Notes under the pieces: generated by a model
Seen by the model: the letters and a program-made list of their open reading frames with translations, nothing else
Databases searched by the model: none
What the model was told of the DNA's origin: nothing
Part shown: positions 46,501-61,500 of the stretch, one piece after another
How the letters are laid out: the number at the start of each line of letters is the position of its first letter
Position numbering within the stretch: position 1 is the first letter of the stretch
DNA from: Schistosoma mansoni
Taxonomy: Eukaryota > Platyhelminthes > Trematoda > Strigeidida > Schistosomatidae
DNA length: 64,000 nucleotides
Assembly: GCF_000237925.1 (NCBI RefSeq)
Contig: NC_031495.1
Location: 61,114,939 to 61,178,938, forward strand
Direction: 5' to 3'
Made by a program: the position numbers and the translations under genes

Positions 46501-49500
46501 CGACGTCTTGGACGATGGGCGGAATTTTTCGAAGGGCAGTTCAACTGGCCTGTTGCTCCAGCAACATCAACCAGTTTGTCCTGCCCCACATGGCCGGTGA
46601 CGAATAATCCATCAAACGAGGTGGAAGTCCGCAAGGAACTCCAACTCCTGAAGCGCTACAAATCACCGGGCCCAGATGACTTACCTCCAGCTCTTTTTAA
46701 AGATGGTTGTGACTTTCTGACTAAGGAATTGACTATGTTGTTTACAAAGGTTCGGGAGTCAGAAAGTGTTCCAACATCATGGAATGAGTCGGTAGTCGTC
46801 CCTATCTTTAAAAAGGGTTCACGTTGTTCCTGTAACAACTATCGGGGGATAAGTCTACTTCCGATTGCGTCCAAACTATTGGTTTCTGTCATTCTTCGTA
46901 GGTTGTTTAAAACCCCAGAAAGATTGACTTGCGAGGAGCAGACCGGTTTTCGTTCTGGTCAAGGATGCATTTATCATATTTTCACCCCCCGCCAAATGTT
47001 AGAACACCGTCATACTTATCACAGGCCAAAAATCGTAGTGTTTATTGACATCAGGGCTTCCTCCGATTCGTTGGACAGGACTGTTCTCTGGGATTGTCTA
47101 TTGAAGAAGAGTGTGTCTGAGAAGTTTATTAACATCATAAAGGCTCTATATACAAAAACTTCAGGCAGTGTGATGGCATAAAACCACCTTTCTCCCTTGT
47201 TCCATTCAAGCAGTGTGGTTAGACAGGGTTGCCCAATCTCACCATTCCTCTTCAACTTTGCCATCGATGACATTCTGGAAACAACTCTGATGGATGTAAG
47301 TAATGGTGGTGTGGATCTGTTGCCTGAAGAAAGACTCCTCGACTTTGAGTACGAGGATGATATTGTCTTACTGTGCGATAATGCCCAAGCCATGCAATCC
47401 GCAATTAATCAGTTGGCAATCAGTGTCCATAGGTACGGTATGCGCTTTGCACCTTCGAAGTGCAAAGTACTCCTACAAGACTGGCAGGATTCTAATCCTG
47501 TACTCGCCCTGGGTGGTGGGCAGATTGAAATAGTTGAGAAGTTCGTGTATCTAGGTAGCTGCATAAGTGCTGGTGGTGGCGTGAGTGATGAGATCGATTC
47601 ACGTATAGTGAAAGCCAGAGCGGCTTATGCCAATCTGGGCCATCTTTGGCGCCTTCGTGATGTTAGTCTGGCTGTAAAAGGTCGGATCTACAACGCGTCG
47701 GTGAGAGCAGTTTTGCTCTATGCTTGTGAAACCTGGCCTCTCCGAGTTGAGGATGTTAGACGACTTTCTGTGTTCGATCATCGCTAAATCCAGTGGCAAT
47801 ACCATGTTAGTAATGTAGAGGTTCGGCATCGTGTGTTCGGTCGCAGAGACGATTATTCAATTGGTGTCACCATCAACTCAGTCATCTGGGCCCAGTGATT
47901 TGTAGCGCTTCAGGAGTTGGAGTTCCTTGCGGACTTCCACCTCGTTTGATGGATTATTCGTCACCGGCCATGTGGGGCAGGACAAACTGGTTGATGTTGC
48001 TGGAGCAACAGGCCAGTTGAACTGCCCTTCGAAAAATTCCGCCCATCGTCCAAGACGTCGAGAGATGTTAGTGATTGGCATCCCATCATCTTCACAAATA
48101 GTTTCACTCACACCAGACTTCTTGCTGCCAGTGACTCGGATGAGTTGAAAGAGCTACCGGGAGTTACCAGATGCAGCTGCTTCTTCCATCTCATTAGCAC
48201 GCTCCGACCACCGGGCTTCTCGGTCCTTACGCAAGCTTTGCCCAATTTCACTACGTAGCAGCCTTCGTTTGTGGTCAAACTCACAGTCACCCGGAGTAGA
48301 GCGACGGGCTTCGATGAGTTGTAAGGAGCCTGAAGAAACTCAGTGCTTATAAGCGAGACGTTTCGCGAAGCCGCAAGCGGCTTCACTCGCCATTTTCATG
48401 GCGTCATGAAGTTGCAACCAATGCTCATCTATACTTTTCGGTGGGATGGTAGCTAGCGTAGAAGCTAGCTCCGCTCGATACTTACTTGCAACAGAAGTTG
48501 CAGCCAGTTTACTAACATCGATCCGTTGATGGAGGTCAATTCTTCGGCCACTGAAAAGTAAGGTAAGATTGGCGCAGACCAGGGCTAGCTTTTGTTGGTC
48601 CTTCACGACTCCCTGGCTGGAGTCCGAGAGATGGTGCAACACAGTGGCTAGAGACGTTATCAGATATGACTCAGAACAGAAGCCAGTGGCGATCGTGCTG
48701 TAACCTTTTACTTTCTTTATAAAAAGTGATTATAACTTCCTTAACTGAAAGAGTTCTTCTGGTTGTACATTTCTGTTTCCTTCATTATTATTCTTATTAT
48801 TACACTAACATACACTACTCTATGGTTGTTATTGTTCTTATATATATATGCGATGACAGTGAACGGTTTTCTTAGAAGCAAAGATGGATAGTGGCTAGCA
48901 GTGGAATAGCAGGACGCGCGTTTCGTTCTATTTGGGACTTGTCAGCTGAATGTACCTGCATCTCAGATTTGATGTTCACTCTGGGACTCGAACCCAGTAC
49001 CGTTCGCTTCAAACGCCATCGCCTAATCCACTTAGGAAAAAACGCGCGTCCTGGATTTCACTGCTAACCACTACCCATCTTTGCTTATAATGCTTGTGAA
49101 TTAAGATTATATCGAGGCAATACGCGCAGTATGCACATATGCTAATAAGAAACTGATCAAGTACAGTCCTAAACATCAATGGGAAGAATCAAACTAGTAA
49201 TACCAAGGTTCGCTTAAAGTTATAATAATAACAGTGAAAGATATAAATACTCAAAAATGAAATTACAATGAAATCTTACAGAAATGTTGGTCAGAATACG
49301 TTCGATAGTCAAGCGTATCTGTGTTTCATTGTCCCTATCAACCAAATACGAGTAAGGCTCACCGATATGATTTTCTATGTACGGATGTTGACTGGTAAGC
49401 TGCAAAAATAGAAAAAAAAGTAGTCTTAATCCTCAATTTTACGAGTGATGTGAAAATAATTCGACGGTAAAGCTTGTAGTATAAAGATGATAAATTTCCT

Positions 49501-52500
49501 ATCTGGACTACTGAATTCATAGGATTGTAGATGGCAAAAAGTTCTAAATAAAATGCTCTACACTGCAGTAATACGAAACTAACAAGAATTTAGTCAATAT
49601 AGAGCAAATGTGATATTCGTACCTAGTTCGTACAATTAACCGATGCATTAAACAGTTATGATAGTAAAGTTCATGAGAGGATATTCATCAGTCAGTCAGT
49701 CAGTCAGCTACAAAGTAGGACCAGGCACATTTATGCATCGGTCCAAGTTGCCATACCTCGTTAGCACAACAGGATGAACACCGGATTCATAGAAGTAGTT
49801 AATTTAGTGGTGGTAGTATATAAAAGAAAGGTTGTATATAAGGATGTAGTACAGGAAGAAAGAAACATGTGAAACAGTTTTAATCTCATGGTTTAAGGGA
49901 AGACAAAGAGTGTATACACCTACGCCATTGTGATCGATTCTGAGCCATGTCACCTAGAGTCTCCAACCATTGGTTACGATAGTCACGCGGACCCCAACCA
50001 AGTAGTCTGCATCTACCAACATGGCTCAGACCAGAAGTTAGTGACTTCAAGCACTGATGCCATGTTTTGGTTTGGCCGCCCCTAACTCTTTTCCAACTAT
50101 CCCCTACACTAGTCAGCATAGCGCGTCGTGGTAATCGGTGTTCAGACATACGTAACACGTGGCCCAACCATCTTAGTCGATGAAGATTCATGACCTCATC
50201 AACTGATTTACCATCATTCCCTAATACCCTGTGTCTAACCTCATTATTACTTATCCGGTGATCCCAGTAGATGTGTAATACAACTCAACATGCTTAACGA
50301 AAAAACAAATAAATTAGAAGTAAGGGTTTAAAAAGAAATCCCCATATATTAAACGAGCGGGAAAAGGCCCGAAAATGCATTTTATTGGATTTCAGAATTA
50401 ATCCATAGGTTGTTGATATGCTTAAATTTTTATAAGAAAACAATATAGATGTCATAGTCTAAATTGGAGTAATTAAAAATAACGCGAACTTTACTTATTC
50501 GAAGTCAATGACACTCATTACTTTTTCTGCATCAAACAAGATAAATTGATTGGTTTAACATTTTCGTATAAATACTCATATATATTAAAGTAAAGCCTGA
50601 TGACAATCTGATTGAAAACAATTGTTTGCTTACATGTGTTGTTCTAATTTTCATAATGGGAATCTTTAAAATTGTGAAATAGACAGTAGTTTGAAGAATT
50701 GGTAATATGAGATATATCAAAGGTATATAGTATGACTGAGTGGATTATAAAAACGACAATCAAAGTGGATTTATGCTGTTAATATACAAATTAGCAACAA
50801 AATGTGAATCTTAATCCAATGCATTCAAATCGCACTCAGCCACGGAATGTCAGAAGATAGAATCTTGCCTATGACCGCGAAGAATCGATACTTTGATAGA
50901 ATACTACTCTTTATAAACGCTTTCAAATGCATAAAATTAAGATGACAAAGTTATTAAATGGTTTGTTCTGAAGTACTTAGTAATAGAGTAGATTGTCAAA
51001 CAATATATGTTCCGAAGACGCAGCAGAATGAATCAAAATATGAAGCTTAAAATTTCAACCTCACTCACTGACTAGTCAACTAAGACATTTATTTCTTTTT
51101 TAGTCGCTTCTTACCGGTATACTAAATAATACGTTATCTAATAAAACTATTTAAAAAAGTACTTACAGAACGTGAAGTAGGTTTATCAGAAAAAAATACT
51201 TGATTGCTTCTGCTGTGAGGCGGATTAAAACGAGGATTAAGAAAAATAAGACCATTAGCGATTGCTTCTAAAGGTGCAGGACCTTCGTAAGGAAATCCCA
51301 ATCCAATCATAATCTACAATATATTTTAGAAAATATTCTATTAGTTAACATTAAAGTGGTTTATGTTACTACAGAAACAAAAATAAATACGAAATTTCAT
51401 TACAGTTAATCAATTAAAACTCATCTCTCAACAACTTCAAAGTTACAACTTAACTCTACACCTTAATTGATTTCAATTAAATAGATCTCCACTAATTAAA
51501 AATATCATATGAAAATGTACCATTATGACATCATAAAAGTACAGTTTGTTCCATATGAAATCAGTTAGGTTAAGCTGTTAGATAATAATGTTTCACATAA
51601 CTTTAGTTCCCCCTTTATAGTGAATAGATAACTAAAGGAAATAAACTAGGAAGATACAACTGAAAATATGACATTTTATACATACAAACTACCAAATATG
51701 AATGATTGACGTCTTATCGATTAGTAAAATTCGACACAAACTTAGCGAAGAATACGACACAATCACATCAACGTCGACTATTTTCATCCATCATAAATTT
51801 TAGGCTGTGATAAAGAGGATAACACCTTGGTCGAAACTTGATCAAGAGTTGACTATCACAATTTAAATTAATGACCACGCGAACATAATGTGAGGCAAAC
51901 CCAAAGATTACTTGCTTACTAATGAATCAGTTATCAAGATAATTGTTAGAAAATCACACGTTTTATATCATTAATAATTATATAGGTTGCAGTAGTCAAC
52001 GGTGACAACCATTCTGCTTATTTCTGTAGTTTTAGCATCCTCAGTTAGTTAATAGATGAATAAGTCTGACATTTATGGATATTTTAACTGTAAGACGGAT
52101 TCCAACTGGACTAAGAAATAAGATATCAAAATATTAGATTTGTGAAACGTCTGCCTCCAAATAAAGTAGTTAACACGTATTTCCAGATCGTTGAACTTGA
52201 AGGTCGGTATTATGGGAATAAAGAACAGAGTAAACTTTATCTTTTATTCAAAACCTCTTGTTGCATGGGTAAGACGGTTTACTAATTCATTGGATCCATT
52301 ATCACTATTTTAGTAATAGTATTCACATTCGAAAAAATGATAGGTGACAATGTGAATGGATAATTGGAGAATTCAGAGAAGGACAGAACCTTGTAAGTAT
52401 AACTAAAATCAACTGTCGCTTGTCTTAATTCTCCAGTGGCGTAGTACTATCACTAAAATTATCTTCACTCTGTTTATCAATTGAATCACTATGAGAAAGA

Positions 52501-55500
52501 ATTTATATGGGTCAAATACAGTGTTCACTGCTAATATTTGACTGATCACTTAACAAATAAACAATGCTAATGACTATTTACGATGAAGTGCCAGTTCATC
52601 AGCTATGTGGTCCTTAGTACTTTCAAATCTATCGTTATTATTCTGAACATTATGAGTCAGATTATCAACTAGTCTCTCAATCAGTCCAATGATAATACAT
52701 TGAAAGAAATTATTCTCTTTATTTTAACAAGGCAATTCAAAATCAATGAAATTCTACATAAGCAGCTTACTTGAGCTTTTGACATTAATTCTAAATATGG
52801 TTGACCATATTGTATTTGATGTATATGGACAAATTTTGGTAAGTTCTCAACTTTATCCAACACATTCCCATGTATTTCAAAGTAATCAGACAATATTCTT
52901 AAATAGTTCGTCTTATTCTTAAGAGAAAATATAATTTGGTGAAATAAACAAAGATGAGTAAATTAATGAGAGTAATAATAAGTAATAATTATTGAATATA
53001 ACAAATTATAGTAGAGTCAAGTAAAACACAGTTAAACATTCATATTTTATTTGCTATGAAAAACAATGAACACATATTTTGGTGGGTTATTACTAAACAA
53101 CATGCGAAAATGCAACTGATCCGTTGATAGTACAATGTTAATTATGTCAAGTATCTGAGTATGAATGGCGAATGAGTAACTAAATAAGTAAGATTATTTT
53201 GACCGAACGATGATATATTAAAAGTAGTTACTCCATAATCTAGTGTTACTGAATTTTATCGAAATGGATAGATAGATGCATTTAATTTTAGCATATAGTT
53301 TGGGTATTTGTGTTATTTAAGTTTTTTAAAACTTACACTTTGCTGAAATCAACCTTTAACACTACTGATTACTAAGTCAGATGTAATACCAAAGATATGA
53401 AAAAAATACACAAGAGTCATACGGCGAAAATATAAAACGGAGATGAACGGATCAGTTTGATCTTATAGATTGCTAGAATTAGAGGGCTGGGTAGAAAAGA
53501 CGATGGATATGGAAAAAAATTTATAACGTAAAGGAAATATTTCGATAACGGTTAAAAATCACATCACTAATGGTCGTTAATGATCCACGTAAACCGACCA
53601 GTTAGTTTCCAAGCTTAGAATGTACCGTTTTAAATAGCCTTTGAGATAGATCTTTTATTCTGGTGCACTACAAATTGTCTTTTTCTTGTAAGAACCTGAT
53701 TTATGTAAATGTTAAGAATAAACTGAAGGGGTTGAGCTACCTTTATGTACATTTATCAATTTATTTGATCTTGAGAAGCAGGTTATAATGGCCGCACAAA
53801 TCACAAACCTACTAAACGAATATCTGAGCACAACCCTGCATAACTGTATCTAAAAGAGAATGGAAACCAATCAATAACTCAATCCTTGAATGGATAGTCG
53901 ATTCTGGTCATGCCCCACGAGAATCATCATTGAAGATTATTTACAAAAAGAATTCTCTGGAATAAAGTTGGGGTTGGCAATTTATGTACAACTGAAGCTA
54001 TATTAAATTATCAGTTCAAATCCGATCACTATATACAAAAGAGTCATGTTCAATTTTTTATTCCTTCATGGTCTTATCACTCCGTCTAATTTTTACAAAT
54101 CGTAAGTGCTAATTACAATCTTGCTTGTTCTTCATAAAGTGGACAGGAGCCTTTTACAATTCTTATATAAATTACTATTTCTTAGAAGCTTCGAGACTAT
54201 CGCATAACTTGATCCCTCGACAATTTTGATTACTTTACCAAATGATGTAACACCAATCCATTTTTTTTCAAAACGTCTGTATGTCCGGTACTAGAGAATG
54301 TTTGACTTTTCTAACAACTGTGTTTAGTAATGTAACACTCGTCTTTTTTACCACAGACTATCATATGTAGCATTACTAACTTATAAATACCATTGTACAG
54401 CTTGAAGAAAAATGATATCGTGTTATGATTTAACAGTAAAGCTTTCCTTATCTCTGTGGACAACACTCATTAGCAAAATATCCCGATAGTAGAAGTGAGC
54501 TATTCGAATTTAATCACACATAATCAACAGCTTGTTTCGCTAACATTCAGTTTCATTGCTTGTTGTTAACACTTGTCTTATAGTCGTCTGGATATGTTGG
54601 CCTAGTTTTTGGAATTATAATTATTTATGATTTTTAAAATTGGTTGATAAATTGGATCGATTTCATTGTTTTATTAGATGTTGACTGATCCGAAAATTAT
54701 CTAGTCTTTTTACTTCCTTTATCAAAAATCAACTTCTTATAAATGCTATTTCGAAAGGACGAAAACACTACAACATCGATCTACCACATGAAGAATTGAA
54801 AAAAATACATAGTGATGGTTTTTTCTAAAGAACGACTACCCATGTATCAAACTCATCAACAAGCACGAAATAAAATATGGATACCAACAAACGAATAATC
54901 CATGTATGAATGACATGATGAATTTGCAATCACTTTATTGAAACTGCTTGAAACAAGCTAAGCGCACAAGCCACCAAAATTAATTCAATCGACCAGCTAT
55001 AAGGTTGAAAACTAAGTCAAAATGTAAGACAATCGACATATATATACATGCAGACAATTACAGAACAGGTGATGACAACAACCAATGAAACTGAATGTTG
55101 GCGAAACAAGCTGTTGATCATGTGTGATTAAATTAGAATAGCTCACTTCTACTACAATGATATTTTGCTAATGATTTGTAGTCTGGATAGATAATGAAAG
55201 CTTTACGATAAAACTGCCCAGTTCAGAAAACGCATTTCCAACAAAATCAGCCCGCTTTAGCTTAAAATCTTTTCGACTATTTCATGTATCTGGCTGAATC
55301 CCTAAAACAATTAAATTACACATAATTTGATCATAGGTGTCTTTGAAGCATTGTTCATGTATAATGAATGATTTTAACTTAATTATAATTACGATGGAAG
55401 AAATTCACAACTTGACTACCTCACACATGATTTATTGGTTATTATCATATGAAAGGAAACTTACAGCCCACATGTAGGACTCTTTTCCATAGACAAGAGC

Positions 55501-58500
55501 AACAGGTTTAGATGATGATCGACGAGATACTTTATATTTGGGTGCGAGTATTTCAGCAACAAAACCCAGAAATGTATTATCTGGTGAATGAGCTAGAAGC
55601 ACCAAAACAAGGAAACAATAACAACAACAAAAATGTACAAATCAAAGTGGATTAAATGAATTTCAAAAAAAGTAATAACACTCAATCATTGTTGAGAATG
55701 TGTAGGCTGAAATAATATATTATAGCAGAAATACGTAGTGAATAAAATCCAGCTTTAATTAAGACAAAATTATAATGAAAGAAACGAAGGACAACTAATG
55801 AATATGGTTACAATTAAGAGCACTGTTCAAATTCATTAGTATATTCTGAAGAAGGGACTTCAAAACCTTCAGTTCTCCAAACGCATTATTTTGATTTTAT
55901 CTAATACATCACTGCTGTCTGAATGTCTTTAGTCGTGACCAGCTCAAAGAACAAAACTCCACTAAAGTGTGAAACAATCGATAACTTACGGAAAAATGTA
56001 TAGAATTGCTGTAAATTCAAATGTAATCCACTCCAAAGTTCTTTTTTACGATTATAGAGAGCTTCCGTTCCAAATGTATCCAATATACGAAATTTACATA
56101 ATGGAGTCCTTAATTTGAAGAAAACACGATACAAAATGAATTTATATTAAGTATTTATTGTACATAAAAGTTTGATAAACCCGATAGGGTCAGTGGTTTT
56201 ATAAGCTGTAGAATAACAAACAAACTGACAATTGAAAATGGCTTTTATCTACAATTTACATCCACCAGAGAATTATTAAACGATTACTCTGTCCTTCAGT
56301 AATCGTTCTTTATTCTAATGTGAAATGTATCGCTAGTCATTATAGTATAAACTGTAGATAAGATCATTCGGAATGCAAAAGCATCATCAGTGCAGAAGAA
56401 TCCTGTATTCTGATCAAAACATATCACTTAAGTACCGAAAATATAGACAACAGGAAATAGTTAGTTTTAATAATAAATAAGACTCCTTCAATCAGAGTTG
56501 GTTAAAGTAATCAAGTAGTTTAAACAATCATGTCCATTTCATGTCATAACGAAAGCAAAAACAGATTTAAATGCACTCACAAACCCACAGAACTAAAACT
56601 AATTCTCGAAATTCACTTTTGACAACTCCTTAACACAACAATAAGTAAACCATAGAGAAAGAGAAGAGCAAGACAATAACAGAAATCAACTAACGAAGAT
56701 GAATAAATTTAATGATTATATATGCCAATTATCATCGAACATGTATAACATCTGAAGCCGTTACTAACAGGCGTCAAAAACCTGATTGACGTGTTTAAAA
56801 CGACAAGGTTATTAATCGTTATTTGCTCTGGTAACAAATATTCCTTCGTTGCATCATAAAAATTTCTTTCAGCTCTTTCTTGCATTCATTACATCATTAC
56901 GTCTTTTTATTTCGATTATCTTTCAGATTAATAATCTTATTAAATGAGCTTCACTCATTTTGTTCCTATCAGCGTTTACTGATTATGTAATCACTTGTTT
57001 CCAGCCCATTGAACTCATGTTACAATTAATGTTGTAAAATGTTCTTTCACATAAGGTGTATATATTTACAGTATTTAGTCTATTAAATTTATTTACATTC
57101 TTCCTATAGTATACTGATATGTCTTCAAAATAACTTCCAACTAAAATCTCTCACATAAGCAATTTAAACCCATTTTGTAATTCTGTTTTTTAAATATCAC
57201 AGGTTTTAAGCAGCTGACAAGAAACCAAATGAGATAAAATGAATTCATTCTATTGTACTAGAATCTTTGTTCTTGTACTCTTAAAAATGTACATCAGCAT
57301 TGTAAAAATACTTCATCTTCAGTAAAGAAGGTTGTTGTTGACATTTTTTCTTCTTCAAACTTAAGATGATAACTAAGAAATAAAATAAGTACCGATTATT
57401 AATTAGACTATTTCTTGTTTTCAATGACTATTGATATTATTATTCTGTGCATTTTAAAACAAGAAGGACATAAAAATTGTGTGAAATAAAGTTTAACAAA
57501 AGGGTTTTTATTGATTTAGTTAGAAATGAACATTTTTACATGACAAGTACAAGATGACATCATTGTTATTGACATGAAGAACTGATTATCAATAGAAAAA
57601 TATATCAAACAGTTTAACTGTAGTACACACAACAATTACGCATAAAACTTCATCTAGGACATTGAAACAAATCCATTGATTTAACCGGATAGAAAATAAG
57701 TGGAGCATACTTCAATTTATTTCATAGAATATATAATAATATAATTGGCGGCCTGTTTAAACATCTGGGCTACCTGTTCCTGTCATCTAGATATTTCAAC
57801 AAGTTATCTAATTTCGTTTGTTTTAATACATCATTATGCTTAATAATTGCACAACCTATTCAGGTGCGTTTCTGAAAAGTGTAAGACCTTTCGCTGTAAA
57901 GGTTACAGAAGGCCTAATCAGAGATATCGTGGTTGCTGGCAATATGCAGCGAGAAGAATGTACATTATCCAGATGTCGATTGACTTGGCTGCTAACTTCT
58001 AACTGGCGATCACTCAATATTTATCGTCAGGAAGGACGAAGAAGTAAGAAACGGAAACTTGTTGAAGTACTTTGTGCTGAGAATTCTATATTGTACCCAA
58101 AATATAATATTGAATAAAGCTAATAATAAATAAATAAATGTACAAAATGGCGAAATTTAATTTAAGTTATGCAATATTTTTCATTAATTATAAATCTATA
58201 AACTAACCGGATATTCACTTTTTTCAAATTTCTAAATCCTGTAATATCTGTATATATTAAATCGTATTTATTATTTTCTACCTGACAAGGTACGGAAGAT
58301 GAGTAGGGATGTAAAAGATTTCTATTGATTTTAATTGGGAGAACATGTTTCAAGCCAGATTTAGCACCGTTACACCCAAAAGAATCTCTATGTTTACATA
58401 TATTTAAGAAAATTTAAGTGACTGACCAGTCCTTGAATATCTGCATAATATCTAAGTGTGTGGAGAGGTAGCTAGGTTGTCGTGTTAGACTCTTAACCAA

Positions 58501-61500
58501 TAAGTTACATACAATAAAACGTATGTGTCTGAAGGTCTCTTCCGCTGAGTGCAAAATATTGCTTTAGAACTAGTTTATGTCAATGCCAAGGTTGGTCATA
58601 GGAAGCGAAGTAACTGAACGAGTTGACCACGTCCTTTTTTTTGAGAGTCACGTCACCCCGAATGAGTTGGTTTCTGATGAAAGCTCGGTTGGTAATCGGC
58701 GACTTATGTTTCTTGTGACATAAGCGGGATATTCATCTGTTAACTGAACTGCTAGTGTAATGGCCAGAGATCGGCTCTATTACCAAACGGGTGTATAGCA
58801 TCGCCTGTGAAATAGAAGACACCTATAGGTTGCGGGCTTTTGATAGCAAGCGTCTTCAAAGCATTGCCGCCGCACTGCAGGAAAATGGGACCAGAAATAT
58901 AGAGTTTAGATGTATAGTACCAAGTAGAAATAGTAAATGGGTTGGTGAGGTAGTGAATCTTAATCAACGGAGATGGCTGGTACATATGTTATGTATACTT
59001 AATCACTCCCTGCTTTGAAAAAAAAGCCAGCTGGTGTAGTACTAGGTTGTAAGAAAACTAAGTGCAGAAAAACCAAGGCAGGGAATGAATTCATGAAGTC
59101 GCTAAATGTTTAACTGAGTCATGATGGTAGATACAGACTACCTGTTTCGAGTCTATGAGTTCAACATGATCAGTGGTTGGAGATGTTGGGTATCGTGGCT
59201 TAGAGTTAGCTACGATGAGACAGATTCATTCACCTTTTATTTTCCCCAAGATTTTAAGCTCTAGTATTCGTTCATAATATACTTTTTCATTCTGTCTTTT
59301 TAATCATATTCTGAATATCTAGTTCTTTTAATTACTGTTGTTACTTTATTATTTCGACTCATCTATGAATTATCTTGTTAATTTCATCTCGTCATGTTAA
59401 TCTAATATGACAACTAGTGCTAATGCACATTTGTGTCAGGCTACATACTGATTTTGACTAATTGATAACGTTTGTATTCCCAATGTAGTCTTTACTCAAT
59501 TATACAGATTTTGAAAAATGAAAGCTGATTATTCAATATAGCAGTTAACGCACAATTTCCATAACTTTCAATTTAGGTAATTGTTTATCTCGAAAATGTA
59601 CGTGGCCCGGAGGCAATGAGATTCACCATGTCATATCATAAAATTAAAAGGAAATGATCGTAAGCATAATTTTACTGTAATGTTATATCATGTAGTAAGC
59701 ATCCATATAATCGGAAACGATAGGTGGAAATTTTACAAGTTAAAACTTCAGCAATACGAAGTAAGTTATGACGACTGGTGTTCAATTTATAACAATCTCC
59801 GACTGTTAAACAACATAGTAACATGATTCATATACATTAAAAGGTTTACGAGTCAATTTAGCATATAAATTATTTATGTATATCAAATTCAACGGTATTC
59901 CACACTTTAGAAAATAATCTGAAAACTGTTAATAGTAATGAAGTCTACTGTCTATAAATGATAACGTGCATTACTTATCAAGCACAGTTGGTATTATAAA
60001 ATGTATAATGAGATTTTCGTTCATTATGTTGATCAAGTTGATGAAGGTAAACTATTAGATAATGATGAACTGCTTAAACTTCATGACTATAAATTTGTTA
60101 ACTATGATTATATCACACTAATTATGTTTAATAACTATGTCAATTGACTTATTGTATACGTTAAATGTAAATATGCATGTGCTTTCTTTGTAATGCTTAT
60201 AACTACACGAAGCATAATTACTTCATAATTACAAGTGGAACAACAACAGTGATTAATGTATCCTCTTTTACATCTATCCTTCAGAAAAACAATGGTCGAA
60301 ATTGTTAATTACGTAAGTTATACGATGAAAAAAGGTATGTCAAAGGAGTAAAACTATTGAAAAATGTTGATAGATAAGTATTATTAGAAGCTAATTATTA
60401 ATGCCAAAGAAACATTCTGATAAATTTTCTGAATATTCCCAAGTTATATGCAAAAAGGATGGAGAACTATTGTTAAACAAGCATCATTATAATCAAACAA
60501 ATGGTGTTAAAATAAGCTATTATTGTTATTATCAACATGACTATGTGTTACATAACAAATTTGGAAATGTATAGGAGTATTGTGAAATTGTGTGTGTACA
60601 AAAACATTCACCGTATAAAAAATTAACTCTCAGACAAAATAATCTTACAATTTTGCTTCAGCAGCTTCATAAGTAATTGTTATTTTGTGTCCAAGAATGT
60701 AGAGGGCAGCAATGAGATCAGTCCATTGAACAAGTTCACCAAGGGGACCACCTAGGATTGTATTAAAATGGATAAAAAAATGTGATTTGACTTCGTGATC
60801 AGTGCTTAAAAAGGTCTTTTATAGAAAATAATGTGCCATTAAATTTTGCTCTTTTTGGTAAGTGTATAACATTGAATTTAAATGATATGCATATATAAAT
60901 ATAATCATCTATCAGAAGGGGGTTTTGTGGAGATTTCAGCAATTTTATAGTTGAAATAATGAGTCAATTGAAGCTAGACCACCATGGAAAACCTGAGAGC
61001 ACTGGACGGCCGTTTCGTCTTATTGTGGGACTCCTCGGCAGTGCGCATCCATGATCCCGCCTCGCGAGATTCGAACCCAGGATCTATCAGTCTCGCGCGC
61101 GAGCGCTTAACCACTAGACCGCTGAGCCGGCATCCAACGGTGCTAATGTCTAACTTTAACCAATCCACGAAATCGAGCAACCATCCACCACTGTCTTCAG
61201 TGAGTTGATATCTCACAACAGACCTGGTTGAACTATACTGGTCACTGCTTCTCACTAGAACTCCAGGAAATATCTCTAGTGACTGGCTTCAAGAGATATT
61301 TCCTGAAGTTCTAGTGAGTANNNNNNNNNNNNNNNNNNNNNNNNNNNNNNNNNNNNNNNNNNNNNNNNNNNNNNNNNNNNNNNNNNNNNNNNNNNNNNNN
61401 NNNNNNNNNNNNNNNNNNNNNNNNNNNNNNNNNNNNNNNNNNNNNNNNNNNNNNNNNNNNNNNNNNNNNNNNNNNNNNNNNNNNNNNNNNNNNNNNNNNN

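Larger units (their letters stand above)
43019..49279 (-). other. Largest MGAT5 intron (6.3 kb)
   Basis: Lies before the last MGAT5 exon. It contains a (TA)n tract, a family B LINE end, a rearranged family A LINE and an inverted Sm-alpha SINE. Most of its length is transposon sequence. Confidence 0.7.

Noticed and set aside
57836-58117. 93-codon + strand open frame as a gene.
   Set aside because: It overlaps a dispersed repeat, has no splice or family support, and lies in an MGAT5 intron.
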